A DNA stretch of 40,436 nucleotides from Gonapodya sp. JEL0774 (taxonomy: Eukaryota > Monoblepharomycota > Monoblepharidomycetes > Monoblepharidales > Gonapodyaceae): NCBI GenBank assembly GCA_027604505.1, contig JADIIX010000170.1, positions 1 through 40,436 on the forward strand, in the 5' to 3' direction. Under the pieces are notes generated by a model. The model did not search any database. It was given only the letters and a program-made list of their open reading frames with translations, and was not told the DNA's origin. How positions within the stretch are numbered: position 1 is the first letter of the stretch; every line of letters starts with the position of its first letter. This document shows positions 33,963 to 40,436 of the stretch, piece by piece. Both the position numbers and the translations under genes were made by a program.

Positions 33963-36900
33963 ATGCAGCGACACCGCGACCGCATCGCTCAAATTCTGCA
34001 TTCGATTATAAAGGTATTTTCAGATCTTGCTTGATTCCTCTCCCCGCTCTCTCTACTTCCCCCGATTCGTTTCAAATCAATCCTTTTTGTCGACAGCCTC
34101 AAGACATCCCACCGACTCTCAACAAGCTAACTGTTCGTGTCTCGTGTCTTCATTTATTGAGTTTCTTTATTTTTTACATACTGTTTTTGTTGCTTCATTA
34201 ATCTCGGTGCATTCTGGATCGTTTCTGCTGCTCGGTCTCGGGCATCCGCCCTTCCAACATGAACATCCATCCTCACACACACACCTGACGCCAAATGTCA
34301 CCACCTGCCACTCTCCGTCCTTATCTCTCACCCCGACACCCCGACACCCCCCACCCCACTCCACAACCAGTCGCCTTTCTACTCCCCCGTCACTTCAGAA
34401 CAAGATGCCCGTCTCCGTCTCGTCGCTTCAAAACTCCGATTCAACAACAGACAGGCACTCGCTGACTTACTTGACAACGCACTCGATGCCCTCTCCAACC
34501 GTCCGCGTGTCCAGCAAGACCCTGCAGTTGCCGCAATCCTCCAGATCCTGTTCGACCTCGCCAGACCACTCGAACTGCCCCAGGACACCGTGCTCGACCT
34601 CATCCGTCGAGAAGACACCGAAACCGACACGGCCACCGACTCCGTCACTCTCCCGGTCCCAGTCTCGGATGCGGACCTTTTCACCGCCATAATGCGTCAA
34701 GAACCTCTCTCAGGCCCTCACTGGTCGCATCCCTCCGCTCCTGACGCGCTCCCGGAACTGGACCTGGTCGACCCGGACGTGGAGTTTGACACCGAACTCG
34801 ACCTGTACCCTCACCTGGACACCGACCGCCACCAGGACCACGACCGCCTTCATACCCGCCCACCACCCCCACCCGCCCCCACACAACCATCCCTAGCCAC
34901 CCTCCCTTCCTTTTCCACTCCCGCACCGCCCTCACCACCAACATCCACCTTCATCCCCGCTGCCCACCTCCCCATCCTCCACGCCGCCTCCACACCCCCC
35001 ACCCCAACAACTCCCGAGCGGCACCTCCTCATCGAATGCATCCTCCTCCTCAAACATGAGAGGAACCACATCGCAACACTCGGTTCCTCTCCTCACGCAC
35101 ACAGCAACCGCACCACCGAGCGTGCGGGTGCGGTGACACTCCATCCACGATGGGCCACTTCGCCGTATAGACCATACCTAGAAAAGTTTGTCGAGGCGGC
35201 AAGGGTTGTGGCGGGGCTCGTCGTGGTGGCAGATTCCGAGACGTTCGCGGGGCGGGGGTGGTTGGGGTGGAGGCGGTCGGGGATTGGGATCGGGAGTGGT
35301 GGTGGTGACGGTGGCACTGACAGTGGTGACCCCCTCACTACAAACTCCGCTCCACCCTCCCCCTCACCCGTCCTCCCCGCCCCCACCCCACCCGCTTGCC
35401 ATCGACACCGCAACAGCCGTAGCGATACTGCAGGCGTGGTCCAGCGCCGTCAGAGAGGTCCTCGCTGGATTTTGGGAAGTGTTGGACGAGTTGGAAGCCA
35501 GTTGAGTACCGGCGGGGTCTAAGGGAAGGTGGGGGAGGGAGCTGTTACTGGTTGGGAGTTTGTTCGGATGGATCACCCGCATGTGGGGTGGTGATGCCAC
35601 CCCTGTGAGGGTAGTTCCTTTTCTTCTTTCTCCCCTCCCTATGCCCCTCTCTCTCTTTTCAATTTCTCTCTGTTCTTCTTTGTTACGGTTTCTGTCCTTG
35701 TGTTCTGGCTTTTGTCGTCGTGTGCTTTGGTTCTCGTCGCTGATGTATCGTATGGGATGTTACGGACATCCAGAATGCACCACAAGGGGTTCACCCAGGC
35801 ACATACTCGCTTACTCGCTGTTCTTTTATCCGAAACAAAATTCCATCTCACCGTTCTTCCCCCGCCACGCCTTTCCCTCTTACCACTCTCCTCTCCCCCC
35901 CAAAAGAAATCCACACTACCCTCCCCACCCTCCTCCACCTTCACACCTCGCTCATCCCCTACCTCGCCCACCTCCACCCTTTCCACACCCTCTCCGTCTC
36001 TCTCCTCTCCGCCCCCCACACCTCCGACCTCGTAGCCGCCGCTACCGTCCTCCTCACTGTGGTGTACGATCGCGCTGCCGACGTGGATAGGGGAGGTGAA
36101 TGGAAGACGTGGGAAGGGGTGTTTGGGAGGGTGGTTAGACCGGTGTTGGAGAGAGTTGAGGGTTGTGTGTGGTTGGCCATAGGGGCGAGCGTCGAGGCAG
36201 GGAGGGAGGGGCAGAGAGACAGGTATGGATCGCGTCGGAGGCGGGGAGACAGGAGTGGGAAAAGTGAATCGGAAGGGCATGTGGGCTGGTCGTTCTGTTG
36301 GCGCATGTGACCCGAGTTGACCACGCCTTCTGACCATCTCATGGCCCCCCCCCTCCCCAGCTCGAACCCGCAACCCCCCCTTCTCCCCCCCACCACCCCC
36401 GATTTCCTCCTCCCCCTCCTCCTCCCACTTACCCGCGCCCACCACCTCGCCTCTCTCCTCAACCTCCCCGTGGTCTACCCGTTCCCGCTCCCCATCGCTT
36501 CCGCCTTCGCCACTAATTTCTCCGCCATGGACGCCAGAGAACCGTTTCCGAAACGTGTCGCCGAGTGTTTGAAGTACGGCGTGGCGGAGGTGGTCGGACA
36601 CGTGAACAGGAAGCTCGTGGAAGGGGTCGCTGGTGCGGGGACAAGGATGGGGGGCTTGGGGAGGGTGGGTTGGATGTGAAGTGTGGGGGGTTGTGGGGCG
36701 AGTGGTGGTTGTTCGAGGTTCCATGCGATGGGCTGGTATATGTAGTGGACTCATGGCCTCGTTTTCGGCGGGGGGGGGGGCCCCCCCCCCCCCCCCACAC
36801 ACACACACACACGCAATCACTGCCTTTCCGCTTTCGTGTGCAAGTTCAGCTTTTTGAAACTCTATTTACGCTGGATGGGGACTTTACGGCGGCGTTCGGG

Positions 36901-38141
36901 AGGAGTTTGTTTCCTATTGTGAGTTGGGCGGCGTGGGGTGCGGAGCTCAGGTCTTGTCCCGCTGCTCGTAGTGACACCAGAGCTGAACGCTCACCGAGTT
37001 TCTGTCGATCCGCATTTGTTCACCTCACTACCATCCAGGTCGACCGCTCACACGGCACGCTCGACGAGTTCGAGCTGAACCGGTGCCTGTTCCTCCACCT
37101 GCATCCGGACTTAGTGGACGTTGTCCATCTGATCCTCGCCGAGCAGGATGGCAGGGTTCCCGCCGGGGAGATTGAAAAGGAAACGGATGAATGGGAGTTT
37201 CTTGATAGGATCAAGTGCGGTGTGAAGGTGGGTTGGGATGAGGTGTTGGAAGATTGAACGGTTTGGATATTTTTGGTGGGGTGCAAAGCAGGAATGTTGT
37301 GGTGAATCGAATCGGGTCACAATCTTTCCTGAGCGCTGCGTACTAGGTTCCCTTCCCCCTCTCGCTCATCCTTCCCCCCCACGCCCTCGAAACCGTCTCC
37401 CGCTTCTTCTCGTTTGTCCTCCAAGTCCGCTACGCGCAGAACAAGTGCGTCACTGCACTTCTGACGCCCTTCGCCTCCAATGCAAGGATCACGGCAGCCA
37501 CCACGCCCGCCACTACTTCACCTTCCACGCCGCTCTCTCGCACCTTCTACGCTATTCGCCTCCGTTTGCAAAAAGTACTCGATGCGATCGCCGCGTATAC
37601 TTTGGGTGCCGCCAAGGAGATGATTGATGGTGTGTTGCGAGGTGCCCTGGTCGAAGCGGAGGATGCCAGGGCGGTGTTGGGGGAGAAATTCCAGATTTTG
37701 GAGAGCGAGACGTTGTTGAGCGTCAAGGTGAGTTGCGTGCGACCAGGTCACGCGTTCGGGGGGGAAAAGAGGAACTGACAATGAATGCACTGGCGGTGTT
37801 GCATTTTGCTTCGATGTGCAGACCTCGGCCATCCGCGTCCACATCATTCGCATCCTCCGACTCGCCGACGACGTTACAAACCTTCCACATAAGGGCCTCT
37901 CCCCCAACAATCTGCTCGCACTTAACACCAAACTCCACACCATGTGCCGGTTCGTGTTCGATTCCATTGTGGGGCTCGCATCGCACGGCGCTTCGAGAAA
38001 ATGTGAGTTGACAAAAAGTTGTTATGTCTACGATAGGGTGCCGTAATGCTGGTCCCGTGAATAATGTTATGTTTGTCCCCGGTTTGGTTCACCCCAGTGC
38101 TGGCTTATGCGGAGGCGTTCACGCCCGGCATTTCTATGTGA
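33963..38141 (+). CDS. Gamma-tubulin complex component (GCP family, GCP5-like)
   Basis: Spc97/Spc98-family protein of about 839 residues, expected at microtubule-organising centres. Exons: 33963-34013, 34371-35298, 35417-35500, 35907-36222, 36361-36632, 36845-36918, 37039-37227, 37347-37727, 37822-38002 and 38098-38141; phases agree throughout. Family blocks: AWSSAVREVLAGFWEVLDELEA with the following IPYL; VFGRVVRPVLERVEGCVWLAIG; TPDFLLPLL; QLFETLFTLDGDFTAAF; and, most telling, VPFPLSLILPPHALETVSRFFSFVLQVRYAQ, the GCP C-terminal core. The N-terminal helices (RLRLVASKLRFNNRQALADLLDNAL) recall GCP5, but subfamily is a guess. It contains long Pro/Thr-rich inserts. The end of exon 2 is ambiguous, with several in-phase GTG donors between 35299 and 35332. 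The first two introns (357 and 406 nt) flanking and following exon 2 are long for this locus. Confidence 0.75.
36770..36812. repeat. G11-C16-(AC)8 low-complexity tract in an intron
   Basis: Eleven G (36770-36780) run directly into sixteen C (36781-36796) and then eight AC units (36797-36812). The tract lies inside the intron 36633-36844 of the GCP-like gene. The G/C junction is self-complementary. Length errors or an assembly join are possible here. Confidence 0.9.
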
Positions 38142-38262
38142 TTGTTAGACTGGTCTGTTTAGAGTTAAAAATCAGGGACTATTTGGGGCTATGGCATTTG
38201 TTGTGTTGTTGCAACCCCACTGGTAGTGATCGTAAAATTAATTTCTACTGACCCCCCTCACG

Positions 38263-39863
38263 ATGGAGACAGAGCACCTCGTAGCTAGCGGCATCGCTGA
38301 ACAGCCAGAAACCAATGTCTCTTCCCTCGAGATACCCTCCTTGATAGTTCGGCGCTCGTCTTCCCTAGAGGCTGTGAACGAAGCAACCTCTAACTCTCAC
38401 GAACATGGCCTTCCTCCTCTCCCCGGCAACTACGGATCACAAGCCCTTCAGCAAGCTATGTCTGCTGCTGTGGCGAGCCACGATCAGAAGGATGCCGAAC
38501 GGCAAACGTCATTCGCGGAAGCGAATGAACCTTCTCCGGAGGATATCGAACTCATTCGATGTGCCAGTGAGTCTTTCCCGGGTAGCTTGACCTTTCAAAT
38601 CTAACCGGAATTAGAATCTACGACGTTACAGAGGAACTCTTCAGGCAAGGACAGTACGAGGAATGCGTTTCAGCCCTAAGAAAGGGAGCCGCTCAGGGCA
38701 TTCCCGCAGCTCAGACTCTTCTGGGCGAGTGCTACGCACAAGGGAAAGGCGTCAAGCAAGACTGGTCTTCGGCAGCGAAATGTTATCGGGTGGCGGCCAT
38801 GCTCGGTGATGGATTCGGATCTTTTCGGCTTGCCGCATGTCTCCAACGGGGAAAAGGGGGAACAACACCCAATGAAAAAGAGGCTTTTGAATGGTATCAA
38901 AAGGCTGGCGCAGCAGGCATTGTTGAAGCTACATTCCGTGCTGCAGTGATCTGTGTCGATAATCAGGACTTGGTCTCGGCAATGAAGCTCTTCATGTCCG
39001 CAGGTCGAAAAGGCCACAGGGAAAGTGCATACAACTGCAAGTATTCAATGCCTTACATGGTGTCTTGCTTAGTAATTCTTGGATCATGCTAATCTTTTAG
39101 TTTAAGTGGGTGTCCTGTTTCAGCAGATTTCCTCAGTAGACAAGAATGCTGAGGCTGAATCCATCAAATGGTTCACAAGATCAGCAAATTTGGGTTCTTC
39201 CAGAGCACTGAACACGTTAGGCAAAATCTTTCAACAGCATGGTAATCTGTCTTTTGCATTGGAGCACTGGACTAAAGCAGCAACACTTGGTATGGCTTCA
39301 ATCCACATGAACACTCTTCACATTTTTACCTCTACTATTTTGGCAGGAAATGCAAAAGCCATGCAAAATCTTGCCATTTGTCACTTGAAGGGTGATGGAG
39401 TAGGTACTGATCCTGTTGAAGCAGTGAGGTCTGCAAATTGAAAAATTGTACATGCATTCTCCACATATCTCATTCTACTCTAATATTTTCCTTCCCAGAT
39501 GGTTTCAGAAAGCAGCAGAAAGAGGCAATGCAAGTGCTGAGTATAACCTGTCTGTGTGCCTTTTGAAAGGTATTGGGGTGGAAACTCCACACTTTGAAGA
39601 AGCACTGAAGCATCTTCAGAAATCTGCTGATAATGAAGATCCAGAGGCTTGCCTTCTGCTTGGAAATATGTTGAGAAGAGGTGTGCTAGCTTTGCAAGGT
39701 TGTTTCCTACTGCCCGAAATACTCCACACCCACCATGTTAGGTGAGCATGCCACCCAGAAAGATGAGCAGCAGGCTCGATTCTACATTTCAAAGGCTGCT
39801 GTGCTTGGAAACAAAGCTGCACAGCTTGCACTGGCTCATTTAAGTGAACATACACCACAATGA
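38263..39863 (+). CDS. Sel1-like repeat protein
   Basis: Protein of 425 residues from exons 38263-38566, 38632-39036, 39107-39289, 39347-39428, 39499-39680 and 39742-39863, all in phase. The first ~100 residues are Ser/Glu-rich and likely disordered. The rest is a chain of Sel1 (TPR-like) repeats, each about 36 residues, recognisable by patterns such as AAQTLLGECYAQGKGVKQD, SAAKCYRVAAMLGDGFG, AFEWYQKAGAAG, IKWFTRSANLGSS, AKAMQNLAICHLKGDGVGTD and WFQKAAERGNASAEYNL. Such repeats act as protein-interaction scaffolds; in fungi the family includes activators of chitin synthase III (Chs4/Skt5) and ERAD factors, but nothing here decides between them. The second intron starts with GC, not GT. It follows the GCP-like gene by 121 bases. 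Confidence 0.9.
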
Positions 39864-40288
39864 ATCTGTACTGAAACCATTGTATTGAAACTGATAGAAC
39901 ATCACAATCAACTCGAGTCTAGAGACAACAAATATTTGTCTGAAAAAACAAAGCAGGGTGTTTTTCAGTGATCCAAAAGAAATAATCTGTGCAAATTGCC
40001 GTTTGAGTAATAAATAGTGAGCAATAGTGTGAGGATTGTTGCTGGTGTAACATCGGACATGTGTGTGTAGTGGAATGATGGGGTGTGGGACAAGAATCAG
40101 GGTCCTGAGTGTATATGTATTCTGTGTGTCCAGTCCCGTCGGACTGCTATGTGAGCGCGTCATACAAAAAGATATCCACGCTACACTACGTCCCACGCGT
40201 TGACTCAGTGGTCATACAACACTCCCCCTGGTTCGTTAAAGCTCGCTCCACTCGAGCTAAGTGCATCAGTGCACAAAGTGATAGCCTA
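39864..40288. other. Convergent intergenic region
   Basis: This 425-base region lies between the Sel1 gene stop and the stop of the truncated minus-strand gene. AATAAA at 40009-40014 is a plausible polyadenylation signal for the Sel1 gene. Nothing else was recognised. Confidence 0.5.
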
Positions 40289-40436
40289 TCACATCTCGAG
40301 AAGCCCTTGTGCTTGCAAGAGTTTGCGTTGTTGCGCAAAACCTTTCTTACGTGCACGGCGTGTAAGGATCCTCCCATTGGCTGCTGGGTGTTTGCGTTCA
40401 TAGGCATCAACAAGGTCATCAGCAAAGATGAGGCTT
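40289..40436 (-). CDS. C-terminal exon of an unidentified gene, partial
   Basis: The minus strand from the window edge reads 48 codons to TGA at 40289-40291: an acidic start (FADDLVDAYERK), then a strongly basic helix (GRILTRRARKKGFAQQRK) ending LLQAQGLLEM. Uninterrupted frame, basic-amphipathic character and a stop placed like a normal gene end suggest a real last exon, perhaps of a nucleolar or ribosomal protein. That guess rests on composition only. The upstream part is outside the window. Confidence 0.45.
   Translation of the reverse strand, partial: SLIFADDLVDAYERKHPAANGRILTRRARKKGFAQQRKLLQAQGLLEM

Noticed and set aside
35639..36820. Minus-strand open frame of 393 codons, very Glu/Gly/Arg-rich
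   Set aside because: It is antisense to the GCP-like exons and introns; the plus strand reads family motifs in phase across the same bases. The long frame follows from pyrimidine-rich coding sequence on the plus strand.
38024..38251. Frame of 75 codons after the GCP-like gene
   Set aside because: It starts inside the last GCP intron, and the CCCCAG acceptor at 38097 gives a better final exon in another frame.

Overview
The window is a gene-dense piece of a eukaryotic nuclear chromosome, most likely from a fungus. Nearly every gene is split by short GT-AG introns (mostly 45-130 nt, donors usually GTGAGT). The gene set is typical of fungi: a PDR-type ABC transporter, oxaloacetate-carrier-like and FAD-carrier-like mitochondrial carriers, Tma20/MCT-1, Pwp1, Erv46, Lrp1/C1D and a Sel1-repeat protein. 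A full-length kinesin-3, a GCP5-like gamma-tubulin complex protein and a Hippo/MST-like kinase point to an early-diverging, perhaps zoosporic lineage such as chytrids. That placement is inference from gene content, not shown directly. I rebuilt exon structures by hand: splice dinucleotides, reading phase and family motifs agree for most genes, and unresolved junctions are stated.

Layout. 1-5181 (+): 3' half of a PDR ABC transporter, a single-exon GFA/CENP-V-fold protein, and a mitochondrial carrier. 5600-9652 (-): a Ste20/MST-like kinase, then ERV46 upstream of it. 9891-13295 (+): MCT-1/Tma20 and PWP1, the former divergent from ERV46. 13388-16401 (-): an FLX1-like carrier and LRP1. 16969-19935 (+): a divergent dynamin-family GTPase that shares its upstream region with LRP1. 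20142-20967: a decayed Tc1/mariner-type transposase and a cluster of short repeats with a strong hairpin. 20972-27558 (+): an unrecognised protein of about 590 residues and a kinesin-3. 27647-30756 (-): one or two unrecognised genes. 30757-33962: the only long stretch without a supportable gene. 33963-39863 (+): a GCP-like gene and a Sel1-repeat gene. 40289-40436 (-): the last exon of a gene cut by the window edge.

The genes are ordinary, independently working eukaryotic loci (ribosome biogenesis and translation, ER-Golgi traffic, mitochondrial transport, cytoskeleton and signalling). I see no operon-like or defence-like cluster. The most striking observation is the kinase: an MST-like catalytic domain followed by an unusually dense array of Gly-Thr-(Met/Ile/Val/Phe) motifs, resembling the phospho-docking sites of animal MST1/2, but with no recognisable SARAH domain. 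Other points of note are an 11-nt internal exon, two 35-nt introns, a GC-AG intron, and a repeat cluster ending just before the start of an orphan gene.
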